Shown piece by piece: positions 54,347 to 64,000 of a stretch of DNA of 64,000 nucleotides. The stretch is from Ciona intestinalis (lineage: Eukaryota; Chordata; Ascidiacea; Phlebobranchia; Cionidae). The notes beneath the pieces were generated by a model that had not been told where the DNA came from, did not search any database, and worked only from the letters and a program-made list of their open reading frames with translations. Within the stretch, counting starts at the first letter, position 1; each line of letters opens with the position of its first letter. A program made the position numbers and the translations under genes. The stretch spans positions 1 through 64,000 of the forward strand of contig NW_004190356.2 in NCBI RefSeq assembly GCF_000224145.3, given 5' to 3'.

Positions 54347-54642
54347 GGTAATCCTTTAGCTGGTGGTCAGTGACAATTTTGGTTTCTAAATGTCTTATAG
54401 ACCTTACTGATACCCACTGTTTAATTATTTTTGCAAAAAATTCGGGTGTTCGTGTCTAAAATTAACTTTAAAAATGCGCGAAAACATGCTTCGTCACCGT
54501 AATTTGTCACTGTAATTTGCCTGACCTGCGTAAGGTTAACGCTTTATTACGTCACATTAGCGGTATGTTACGTCACAATAGTGATATATTACGTACGTTA
54601 CAGTACGTTATAATCCTGTTTTCGCAGTGTTTTATGTTAGTT
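54347..54642. mobile_element. Single arm of the GGTAATCC fold-back element
   Basis: GGTAATCCTTTAGCTGGTGG, TTCGGGTGTTCGTGTC, ATGCTTCGTCACCGTAATTT, GCGTAAGGTTAACGCTTTAT and ACGTCACAATAGTGATATAT follow the order of the inverted right arm of 25488-25998. The other arm is not seen (possibly in the gap). Confidence 0.8.
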
Positions 54643-54717
54643 AAAGCCCTGCTTAATCCAGCCCTAACTCTTAACCCCTAACTCCCAACCACTAACTCCT
54701 AACAGCAGCACTGCAAA

Positions 54718-54767
54718 NNNNNNNNNNNNNNNNNNNNNNNNNNNNNNNNNNNNNNNNNNNNNNNNNN
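54718..54767. other. Assembly gap (50 N)
   Basis: Undetermined bases inside the hAT-like element. Confidence 1.
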
Positions 54768-55434
54768 TGAGTTTTGGCGTTGCTTTACGCGCGTACAAAG
54801 CATTTTTTGCAAACATTTGTATACTTGTTTTCAACCACCTGCAGGCTAAATAATCAAGGGGACAATCGCTATTATGACGCAAACAATCAACGTGTGAATT
54901 GCTATTATGTCGTAATTAATTGCCAGGTCAAACGATCGCTATTATGATGCAATGAATCCACGTGTGAATCCCTTCTATTACGTAATAAACATGCTGCTTG
55001 GTTGAGGAAAACATCGTAAATATGAATCAGTTCTACTTCTGTAACATTTTTAGGTTGTTCACCACCGCCTGTTGCAATGTTTAATAGGCAAGTTACATTT
55101 AATTTAAACGCAACTATGACAAACTGACAAAACCAAACGACCCAAAAAAATTATCAGGCGACCCAACTTTGGGTCGCGCCCCACGTGTTGGGAACCACGG
55201 TGTTAGAACACAGTGCAATAATATAAAACAATTACTTGGCTTCTTTTTATTAAACAGTTTTATAATTATATTACCGTACAGTGAAAAAGTACAAGTTATT
55301 TAAAAAAGTGTAACTCAGTAGTGCCCACTAGCGGAAGGTTTACAAACCGGAGATTCACACTTGGGTGATTTAAATCGGTCGTCAAGCAAAATCAATAACC
55401 TACAAAGTTGCATACGATGTGATAGCCTCTAAAC

Positions 55435-55713
55435 CAGCAGTTCTCAAACTCTTTTTTATGTTTTACCCTTATAACAAATATGCTTATCCGATTTACCCCC
55501 AATATATAATATAGCGCTCGTTCATTAAAAATCAAAAACAACTAATTACATCAGTTATATTTAATGCGACAGATAGAATTAGCAGTTAATCTGAAGTAGA
55601 ATAGTAAGCTAAAATACTCACAAATTTTCTGTCCCGGCAACTAATGTGGATTTTGATTGGTGGCTTATTTACCCTTTAAATACGAGGAATTTACTCCAGT
55701 TTAAGAAACGCTG
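55435..55713. mobile_element. hAT-type MITE with perfect 8-bp target duplication
   Basis: Ends CAGCAGTTCTCAAACTC and GAGTTTAAGAAACGCTG-like (plus strand CAGTTTAAGAAACGCTG), flanked by CTCTAAAC at 55427-55434 and 55714-55721. No coding capacity. CAGC(A/G)GTTCTCAA ends are typical of hAT elements. Confidence 0.9.
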
Positions 55714-56137
55714 CTCTAAACAAATACAAGGTCTGTGGGATCGAACACCCACCCGTGTTATAACGGCTGTCTTTGCATACAAAGCTAGGATAAATAAGTT
55801 AAATTTACTCAGGTTCAAAAGTTCTTTATTTTATTTATGTTGCTCGACCGTCATAAGCTGCATTATTACATCACAAGTGCTTCAGGTTTTCATAACAACA
55901 AGTAAATAATACAATGTATGGAATATAAGCATATTGAAGCAAAAACCATGGTAAAAAATATTGCGAAACGATTCACAGGTAAATGGTCATATTCATACGC
56001 AATTATATTTAATACGCAGGAGTGTTCAGATATGAAAAATAAATAATTAGGTTTTGAAAGAATGCGTATTGCAGTAAGTTGAAAATATTTTGAAATTTTG
56101 GACTTTATAAATAACTTCTTGTACAGAATGTGGTATG

Positions 56138-56333
56138 TATAGGACTGTGGGGGGAGATGGGGCACTTTTAGCACATAATGTCCAATTATCCTGATCAAGT
56201 TTTAAACAATTAACAATATAGGAGCCGTAAGGATGCGGTTTTAAAATTCTTTGAATGTTCTTTGTTTTCTACCAAATGAGACGAGAAAATGGAATGAAAA
56301 AGTGTCCCAGCATTCCCCACCATACTGTATTTA
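56138..56333 (+). mobile_element. TAGTAGGG-family MITE
   Basis: TATAGGACTGTGGGGGGAGA to TCCCAGCATTCCCCACCATA; the GGTCTATG part is lost. Confidence 0.82.
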
Positions 56334-56816
56334 TTATCAGAACTTATCAAAAAGTTTTAAAAGTAAAAACTGGGTAATAATTTAAATGGCGTGCAATGTG
56401 GTTTAGAAAAATTTTAAAATAACCTCCTGAAATAACTTCATACTTTCTATCAGTTATTAAGGAGGTTTTATCATGCAAATAATTTCAATAAAATGTGCTA
56501 AGAAATAGTTTCGTAAAAAAATTTTGAATGCATACAATCTTTAATAGCCAGCTCAGTCAGGTATATGACGTCATAATAGGTAAACGCTCACTCCGTCATA
56601 GTGACATCATAATGAGAAGACAAAACACAGGATTGTGACAAAACACAATCTTGCTGTCGGTAAAAATTGTTGCGAAAAATAATTTGTTTCAAAATAATTT
56701 ATAGAAAAGTTTAAAATTACAGAGTACTTTTTGAAAAACTTGCAACTTAATCGGAACATTCAAATGGGAAATCCCCTATTGTGATAGAGGTAGGGGGAGA
56801 TCTTAAGTACTAATTA

Positions 56817-59800
56817 TTACAGACAGAGGCTAATTGTTATAATCACAGTCACAATTGTGAACAAGACACTCGTCCACAATGGGTGGAACGCGATTTTCGA
56901 TTTTTCTGAAACTAAAAAATAAAAGTTAATATTGAGTTTAAAAGTGAAATATTAAAAAAAAATTTCAAGCAGTGATTCACAACTATTTTAACTAATAATA
57001 CAAATATCCTAAAATAAAGTAAATAAATAATATAAAAAAATAAACTTAGTACACATATCCTAAAATAAACACTTTTAAACAAGTGCGTCACAACATTTTT
57101 TTTACCGACAATACACATAAATATCATTAAAAGCTAAAAAAGTACGCATTTATAATTTACTTGTTTTTATGTAATAGACAGCAATTAACACAGAGTGGTT
57201 CATTTTTTTAAAAAGTTTACAGTTCCTTTAATAACCACTTTGCTCCCACTAGTGTTTCGCATTTTATTGGTTCAAAAGCTTTGCTGTAAGGCGTGTAAAT
57301 ATAATTTTTATTTACCTAATTTTTTTTGTAGATTTAAACTAATTAGGTCTCTTCACAGCAAAACTTTGATTTATAAAATATGTGTTCACAAGATTTTTAG
57401 ATTTTTATGTAAAATATATTCTGCCCGCTGCTAGCAATTTAATTGGTCAGTGAAATATATGTTATGTGAAGACTTGTTTAAAGATTAAATGAAATTGCAA
57501 CCATACAGTTACAACATTATTTGGTTAATTAAAAAATTTGGACAAATATCTGCAAATAAAGTTGGAATGGTATTTTTACATTGATACACTTTAATTGTTC
57601 CATAACCAGTGCACTTACTTTATTTATTTAATGTGTAATTTCCTAACTTTAATATATTTCTGTGTTTATTGCAAATTTTCACAATGGTATACATGGTGTA
57701 AATTTATATATCATTTCCTGCATTGTATGTGTCAGACAAACACTAGCATTGGTCATTGCTTCAGGTAAACTACCCATAGTTGTGTTTATGTTACATACTA
57801 GTGATATAAACAAACTTCAGTTTCACAAATTTGTTCAACCAAACCAGGTTTTGGCCAAAAATTGCACTGACATTAAAAAAAAACTTTTTACTTTTGCGTT
57901 CTTTCATATTCGAGTGACGTTTAAAACGATTCAGTTTAATTTAAACCGCCAAAAATGGCGAAGGTGTTGGTAGAATTTTCGTTAAACAATTTGGTACATT
58001 AATTATTAATACCTTGTGTTTTTGTCAAATTGTATCCAGTTTACCTATATATCTAACACAATATTTTCCAAAGACCACTTTGACAATTTATTATATTATG
58101 TTTTACACCTTTGTAACATTGAAGCTTAAACTCTCAAGCCTACAGTGTATTTGCATGTTTTTGCTTCCTATAACCAATACATGTAAAAAGAATTTAATTA
58201 AAAATTGATATCGTTGTAAAAGCAAAACTAATTATATTTTAGGGACGAATATTGCACGTTACTATTAACCATACTTTNNNNNNNNNNNNNNNNNNNNNNN
58301 NNNNNNNNNNNNNNNNNNNNNNNNNNNGGGACACCTATTCGTTCTATTTTCTTGTCCCATTTGGTAGAAAACACGAAACATTCAAAGAACTACAAAACCG
58401 TATCCCTACGACTTCCATACACCGTTGTTAATTGTTTAAAACACAATCCGGATATTTAGATATTATGTGCTAAAGGTGTCCCATCTTCCCCCACCCTACT
58501 ATATGTTACTATTGTTTTCCTTTCATAACACATTGTCCCTATAATACAGCAGAAACCTCTTTATTCGTTTTTTTATTTGCTATTTTTTTAATATAGTAGG
58601 TTGGGGGAAGATGGGGCACCTTTAGCACATAATATCTAAATATCCTGATCGTGTTTTAAACAATTACTAACAGTTAATGGGAGTCATAGGCATATAGTTT
58701 TATAATTTCTTTAATGTTCATTGTTTACTACTAAACGGGACGAAAAAATTGAGATAAAAGGTGTCCCGTCTTCCCCCACCCTACTGTAAATAAAAACAAG
58801 AAAAAGGTAAACGAAATATTGAAAGGACGGCAGTAGCATACAGTCTTGCAATAGAGCAAAAGTTATTATTATCAATTATTAATATCCCATGAAAACAGTA
58901 TTACCACAGCAGTGATACTTATAAGGTAACTTGATATTGCTACAGTATTATGCAAAATTTTGCCACCAATAAATAAAAATAAAAAACATTAAAATTTGGG
59001 CTAACAGCAAGCTCAAATCTAGATAATGTTTATAATTAATTTATGGGTCTCGCATAAGGGATCCATACTTAAGGCCCATAAATTGTAATTAAAAAGTAAA
59101 ATTTTCAAAAATATGAAAAATTTATTGCTATACACATTAAATATTCATATTTTCGTGATACAAATATTTTGCTTATTCATCTAATTCTGGTGATAATGAC
59201 ATCACAATAGTTTACAATGGCATTGTTATCTAACAAAGCAACGCCCTTGGTTAGGATTATAATATTTAATAAACATCATTTTTTTCTTAAAGGATTATGG
59301 TGGCTTTTTATCCTAACAATCGCATTCGGACTTAACAAAGAAATTTGAACATGACAATTTAGTGAATAGGCCTATAGTGTGTATTTATAAAATGTTGCAG
59401 CACCAAAAATTATCTATGTTATTTTTTAACAGTTGCTGTATGTACGTGTATATAGTACGGTGGGGTAAAAGGGGACACCTTTAGCACATAATATCGAAAT
59501 ATCCTGATCGTGTTTTGAACAATTAACAATGATCTAGGGAAGTCATAAGGATACGGCTTTATAATTTTTTTGAATGTTCTTGTTTGCTACCAAATGGGAC
59601 AATAAAAAAGAAGAAATAGGCGTCCCATCTTATTCTTACCCCACCGTACTATAGTTTATAATTTTTTGAATGCTCTTGTTTGCTACCAAATGGGACGATA
59701 AAAAAGAAGAAATAGGCGTTCCATCTTACCCCACCCGCCCACCGTACTATATATATCATTTACCTGAACCTCTTTCCTTTAAATACAAAGCTACTGTGTC

Positions 59801-62800
59801 AGCAAAGTCGTAAAACATGGGTTTGTATCCAAGATCATTGATGGCTTGGTCCATCTTATGATGGTGGTCAATTCCCATCTTCATTATCTAAGTTTGTATA
59901 TTTAGAAAACAATTTATTTTAATGCGAATTTACTTGAAAATTTAAAGTCACAAATTGTAAGTAAAAATTTGGAACATTTCTAAAACTTTCAAAAATTTGG
60001 AGGGTTTCCAAAAATTTAAGCTACTAATTTGAAGGCATTAATTGCAAGTAAAAACTTGTGGGATTTTCTAAAAAAATAATCAACTTGACAGTTTAATGCC
60101 AACTAATATAAAGTCACAAACTGTTGGTAAAATTTGAAAGATTTCTAAAAATATCTTTTCGAATCATAAAATGTGACCAAAGAAAAAACAATTAGGCAAT
60201 TTTTTTCATAGGTTAGATTTTACACCATATTTTAAACAGAACAAAAAAATAACTGAAAATGGAGACCCATATCTTACAATAAGTCTTTTTTAAAACAGGA
60301 TATGGGATTTATTGTAGCATTACCCTGGCGAAATCTTGCCGCATGCTTAACAAAACATTGGTTTTAATAAAAACAACCTTTATTTTTTTACCAGATTATT
60401 AGTTCTTGGAAAATATATCGAGTTTAACGGCGGAATAGCATATTTGAAACTGTTAATATAGTAGGGTGGGAGAAGACGGGACACCTTTTCATTCTATTTT
60501 CCTCGTCCTATTTAGCAGTAAATAAAGAAAACTCAAAGAAATATGAAACCATATCCTCACGACTCTCATACACTGTTTTTAATCATTTAAAACATGTTCA
60601 GGATATTTGGATATTATGTGCCAAAGATGTCCCAGCTTCCCCCACTCTATACTTCTAATACATATAGCACTTACTTCATTTCTTGTAAGAAGAGGTTCAA
60701 TAACAAGCACTGGCTTCAAGATATAATGAAGCATCTCCATTAAGATGGCTGTAAAAAATAAAGACCTTGTCTCTAGGGTGCGTTACCAATATAAGTAATA
60801 CAGTAGGTTGGGGGAAGATGGGACACACATTTGTTCCATTGTCTCTTCTCATTTGGAAGTAAACAAAATACATTCAAAGAATTATAAATCCATATCCGCG
60901 CGACTCCCATAGACCGTTGTTAATTGTTTGAAACACGATCAGGATATTTGGATGTGCTAAAGGTGTCCCATCTTCCCCCACCCTACCATACATTACATAT
61001 TTTATTGTTTCATTTATACATTAGGTTTTAACTGTGAGATGAAATTGTTTAAAAACTGTTTCAGAAGGTAGGCTATTAAATAAAATTCAAAAAATTTTTT
61101 TTAAATTATAAGGTTTCCATGTTATATTAAATTAACAAATGTCAATATAAATGTTAATATAATATACTTTGGTAAAAACAAAAAAAAAAGAAAGAAAAAA
61201 ATGTCAAATATTTTGGACACACTATATATATAATCTAAATCAAACCACCAAGGGACTAATACACAACTAAATAAATAATTGACAAAAAAACTGCAAAACA
61301 TGATTGAATCACAAAATGTACAGTCAGGAACTAAATGATGAAATATGATACAGTTAAAATATTCTATTTAAAGTCTGATTAATTTTTCACCTAATTTTTT
61401 TCCTACAATACTGTTGGTATTTTAACAAAATAAAAACAGCCTGTATGTTTTATTTTATAATTTACGGTATTTTGCATTTTTTTATGACAATTTTCCGAGT
61501 TCCTGTAATACCCTCAGATCAAAGTCATGGTATTTTGTGACGATAATAACTAAATAAACATTCCCCCCCCAAAAAAACTGCAAAACATGATTGAATCTCA
61601 AAATGCACAGTCAGGAGCGTTTTAACTAAATGATGAGTTGTGAATGATACAGTTAAATTCTTCTACTTAAACTATGATTAAATTGTTGCGTAAAATATGC
61701 CTATTTGTAACAGTCGTTCTCTGTTGTCTTTGGAATATTTTTCATTATTACCAACTAACCACCCATTTATTAGAGCTGGACTATCATATCCTTCTAAATT
61801 TTGTTTCCAATATAACAGACAGGATGTTAAAGTAATGAGAAAGTAACACAAGGGAAACAAACTAGACATTTTTGTAACAAAAAATGTCAAGTGGAAATTT
61901 ATGGCTGCCTATAGGAAATAGTTCATGTATGTTACAGGGTTGTTATTTTTTTTATAGCAGAGTGGGGGAAGATGGGACACCTTTAGCACATCATATCCAA
62001 ACACCCTGATTGAGTTTTAAACAATTAACAACGGTCTATGGGAGTCGTGAAGATACGGTTTTATATTTCTTTGAATGTTCTTTGTTTACTACCAAGTGGG
62101 ACGATAAAATAGATTGAAAAGATGTCCCATCTACCCCCACCCTACTATATAAATATCTCAATAGCTGGGTAGATTGCACGTAACAAACTTTATAAGCTAA
62201 CAGGTACGGTTTTGTGTTAATTTGAAATGGTGTTAAAAATCAGATGATTTAGTAAAACTCACAACATGAGTTCGGTTAATGCTATGATTTTTAACTAGAA
62301 TATAAAACAAGTCTTAGTTGGCCCACAACTTTAATTTGCCGTGGTACAGCATTTTGTTATACTTTAAATTAAAGTTTAAAGAGTTCAAATCTTACCTGTG
62401 TTAAACACATGTTTTAAATAATTTATTTAAAGTCCAAACAAGCACCAGTATCAAACATTATACTGACAAAATGGGGTTAGTTCCTTAATTTATTTCAAAA
62501 TTTGGCACAATTTTCATGGAGCTAAAAAATGAGACATAGTATGTTCCATACAATACACTCAATGCACTTTGTGTAAAATTGTATGAATAGATTGTGGAGA
62601 GTCCACTTACCAAGTATGTATACGATGGTGTAAGGACACTTGTATTGGGGAACTTCTTGTCCTAAACCATTGAACTGAAATATAACAAGGGAATTTATCA
62701 CAAATTGTACTTTTTTGACTGTGTGACAAAATAATTTATATGTGAGAATGTGAATTTTTTTTAACTAAAGTGTAACAAAAGATATTTGTAATTAAATGCA

Positions 62801-63667
62801 AAAATCAAACATGACACAATTTCATTTTTCATACAACAGGTTTTAATAATAAAAACATAATAATAATAACCTTAATTTGTCTCTTCGATTGCTAGCGAAG
62901 ATTTTGAATTATTTTAAACGAAAAGACAGGATATATACACTCTACAGTTAAAAACATATTAACATTTAGTTGGAAGAAAATACGCGTAGTCGCTACACCT
63001 TTTATTGGCTTCCTAAACCTATGTGTAGTAACTAACATATAAAATCTAATGCAACTAATTCAAGGTTATTTTAGTGTACTAAAGAATAAAATTTTAGTCA
63101 AAGCAGCATATAACCAATACAAAATCAATAAACACGATACAACTAATCCAAGTTTATGCTAGATAGACGAATTTCTATTGAACTGGAAAATTACTCGACA
63201 TTTTATTGATGTATATTATTATTAAAAACTAACAAAATCAATATAACAATATACTTTATCTAATGTAGCACTAGTCTTTTATATATATAGGCACCAAAGT
63301 TTTAAAATTCAGGGGAGGCAAGGATAGTTAGACGCACACACTTATAAAAAATCCTATGATTTATAATTAAAAATTTTAATGACTTGAATAAAAAATTTTA
63401 TGACTTTTAATAAGAAATCTTATACTTGTAAAAAAAATTAATTTTGTAAAAAAAAACCTATGAATTGTAACAGAAAATCTTATGACTTAAAAAATTTTTA
63501 TATTTACTGATTAATGCGGTGTAGAAAGTCTGCATAGGTTTTTTGTTGCTTATGAAGATATTTTACATTATGATTATGTGAACGTAGACTATAATACGCA
63601 CCAATGGTCGTAGGAATTCAAACACTCGCAGAGGACGGTTGTCGGATATAAAGTAAGCTTTTCCAGC
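56817..63667 (-). CDS. SDR42E1: SDR42E-type short-chain dehydrogenase/reductase, last five exons (partial)
   Basis: Exons 63667-63602, 62674-62611, 60748-60675, 59887-59764 and 56905-56817 join in frame (phases 0, 1, 0, 1) and end with TAA at 56817. Translation GKAYFISDNRPLRVFEFLRP matches human SDR42E1 GQ.YFI.DGRPVNNFEFFRP; EMLHYILKPVLVIEPLLTRN matches EMVHFILGRLYNFQPFLTRT; NDLGYKPMFYDFADTV matches KELGYKAQPFDLQEAV (from memory). The final exon encodes a hydrophobic C-terminal segment (PLWTSVLFTIVTVIITISLC), fitting the family's terminal membrane anchor. These proteins are membrane-bound, 3-beta-HSD-like extended SDRs; the human substrate is not firmly known to me. The NAD-binding fold and YxxxK active site lie in upstream exons beyond position 64000. 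It could equally be SDR42E2; a tunicate may have one co-orthologue. Confidence 0.88.
58278..58327. other. Assembly gap (50 N)
   Basis: Undetermined bases in the last SDR42E intron, cutting off the left end of a MITE. Confidence 1.
58328..58505 (-). mobile_element. TAGTAGGG-family MITE, left end in gap
   Basis: GGGACACCTATTCGTTCTAT to CATCTTCCCCCACCCTACTA; right end intact. Confidence 0.9.
58592..58789 (+). mobile_element. TAGTAGGG-family MITE
   Basis: ATATAGTAGGTTGGGGGAAG to CCGTCTTCCCCCACCCTACT. Confidence 0.92.
59450..59754 (+). mobile_element. TAGTAGGG-family MITE with duplicated right half
   Basis: A complete copy 59450-59653 is followed directly by a second copy of its last ~100 bp (59654-59754), sharing the private variants AAAAAAGAAGAAATAGGCGT and CCACCGTACTATA. 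The repeat is a tandem duplication after insertion, not a new insertion. It ends 10 bases from the SDR42E exon 4 donor. Confidence 0.88.
60457..60653 (-). mobile_element. TAGTAGGG-family MITE, reverse copy
   Basis: ATATAGTAGGGTGGGAGAAG to TCCCAGCTTCCCCCACTCTA. Ends about 22 bases from an SDR42E exon. Confidence 0.9.
60798..60990 (-). mobile_element. TAGTAGGG-family MITE, reverse copy
   Basis: ATACAGTAGGTTGGGGGAAG to CATCTTCCCCCACCCTACCA. Confidence 0.92.
61952..62150 (+). mobile_element. TAGTAGGG-family MITE, representative copy
   Basis: About 195 bp with ~30-bp inverted ends. The plus-type order is TAGTAGGGTGGGGGAAGATG, GGACACCTTTAGCACATAAT, ATCCTGATCGTGTTTTAAAC, AATTAACAACGGTCTATGGG, AGTCGTGAGGATACGGTTTT, ATTCTTTGAATGTTCTTTGT, TTACTACCAAATGGGACGAG, then AAAGGTGTCCCATCTTCCCC and CACCCTACTA. 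TA on both sides would be the target duplication, as in Tc1/mariner-type MITEs. It has no coding capacity. It probably corresponds to the Ciona MITE I remember as Cimi-1 (not verified). Confidence 0.93.
62855..63010 (-). repeat. Unnamed (TTA)n-block repeat, partial copy
   Basis: ATAATAATAACC, CTCTTCGATTGCTAGCGAAG, TTTAAACGAAAAGACAGGAT, then (after loss of the CAACAGTTGTT part) CAGTTAAAAACATATT and GGAAGAAAATACGCGTAGTC. Confidence 0.7.
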
Positions 63668-64000
63668 CTGAATATCAAGAATATTATAATTTAGTGACTT
63701 TTTTCAGATTTTTATAAAGCAAGATATTTAAACAGTAGAATGGCTTTTTTACAATACAGTTATGAGTCGGTGGGTAACAATTTTGAGTCACATATGATAT
63801 TTGGTATCACTTTTCTACTGTGAATCATCAGTATATAATCGGCTTCTGGAGAAATTGTTAAGTTAAAAAACATAAAAAAATATTTTTATGTTCACAAGTA
63901 CAATTATGTTCCTTCAATTTCAATGGGCATTAAAATCAATTTTTATCTTTAATAATTTTACTTAACAAATGACAAAACTGTTTCATAAAATCCTTTAATT

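Larger units (their letters stand above)
54224..55202. mobile_element. hAT-like element (~1 kb), non-coding, with nested insertion and a gap
   Basis: Left end CAGTGGTTCCCAACTCG, right end GTGTTGGGAACCACGGTG, with subterminal GGCGACCCA on the left and its inverted match TTGGGTCGC on the right. Flanks TTAGATTA and TTAGAACA agree at 6 of 8 positions, as in an old hAT duplication. Inside are one arm of the GGTAATCC fold-back element (54347-54642), CCTAACTC-type repeats, a 50-N gap, and a diverged ~68-bp direct repeat (CGCTATTATGACGCAA and CGCTATTATGATGCAA). Confidence 0.75.
52048..56816. other. Intergenic region between GAS7 and SDR42E
   Basis: No exon recognised. It contains the GAS7 upstream region (TGACGTCA at 52139), MITEs at 53022, 53588 and 56138 with fragments at 53507 and 54017, a hAT-like element at 54224-55202 and a hAT MITE at 55435-55713. 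Confidence 0.55.

Noticed and set aside
54655-54717. CCTAACTC repeats resembling telomeric sequence
   Set aside because: Short, irregular and inside a hAT-like element next to a gap; no tandem (TTAGGG)n array.

Overview
This window looks like nuclear DNA from a Ciona-type tunicate. It is AT-rich and full of short-exon genes whose introns are small and AT-rich. It is saturated with one ~195 bp TA-flanked MITE and a composite tRNA-headed SINE, both resembling families I recall from Ciona (Cimi-1 and Cics-1; names from memory, unverified). Gene assignments rest on translating spliced exons by eye and comparing them with remembered vertebrate proteins.

Layout. At 993-1085 (minus) is the first coding exon of a type I regulatory subunit of cAMP-dependent kinase (PRKAR1); the rest lies left of the window. 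From 13609 down to 2498 (minus) is a 15-exon secreted protein of about 885 aa. It has a signal peptide, 4 thyroglobulin type-1 domains, 9 TIL (trypsin-inhibitor-like) domains and a Pro-rich tail, with one domain per exon and every intron in phase 1. Its first intron holds, on the same strand, an intronless full-length BABAM2/BRE gene. At 17922-19634 (minus) is a single-exon secreted protease with ShKT, Thr-rich and trypsin-like regions. At 23638-24404 (minus) is a THAP zinc-finger gene beside a segment present twice around an assembly gap. TTC36 (TPR co-chaperone family) lies at 25185-28008 (plus). Two unrecognised minus-strand genes follow: the 3' end of one at 28805-29464 and a 182-aa Ser/acidic protein at 31150-34851. 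From 52047 to 38160 (minus) is a complete 15-exon GAS7 orthologue (SH3-WW-F-BAR). The right end (56817-63667, minus) holds the last five exons of an SDR42E-type membrane short-chain dehydrogenase; its 5' part lies beyond the window.

Mobile DNA. About 36 MITE copies or fragments occupy roughly a tenth of the window. There are about 15 SINE copies or fragments, one nested in a MITE. Two hAT-type MITEs have perfect 8-bp target duplications (48289-48427 and 55435-55713), and a larger hAT-like element lies at 54224-55202. A long-armed fold-back element with a perfect 8-bp duplication sits in TTC36 intron 1. A further unnamed repeat with a (TTA)n block appears at least five times. No retroviral, LTR or Polinton-like element was recognised.

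No single obviously new multi-gene system is evident. The most interesting items are the modular inhibitor gene with its nested intronless BABAM2, the neighbouring secreted protease, the excess of the palindrome TGACGTCA, the THAP locus with matching inverted sequences, and the nested transposon layers. Four runs of N (22522-22571, 29547-29671, 54718-54767, 58278-58327) limit what can be concluded nearby.
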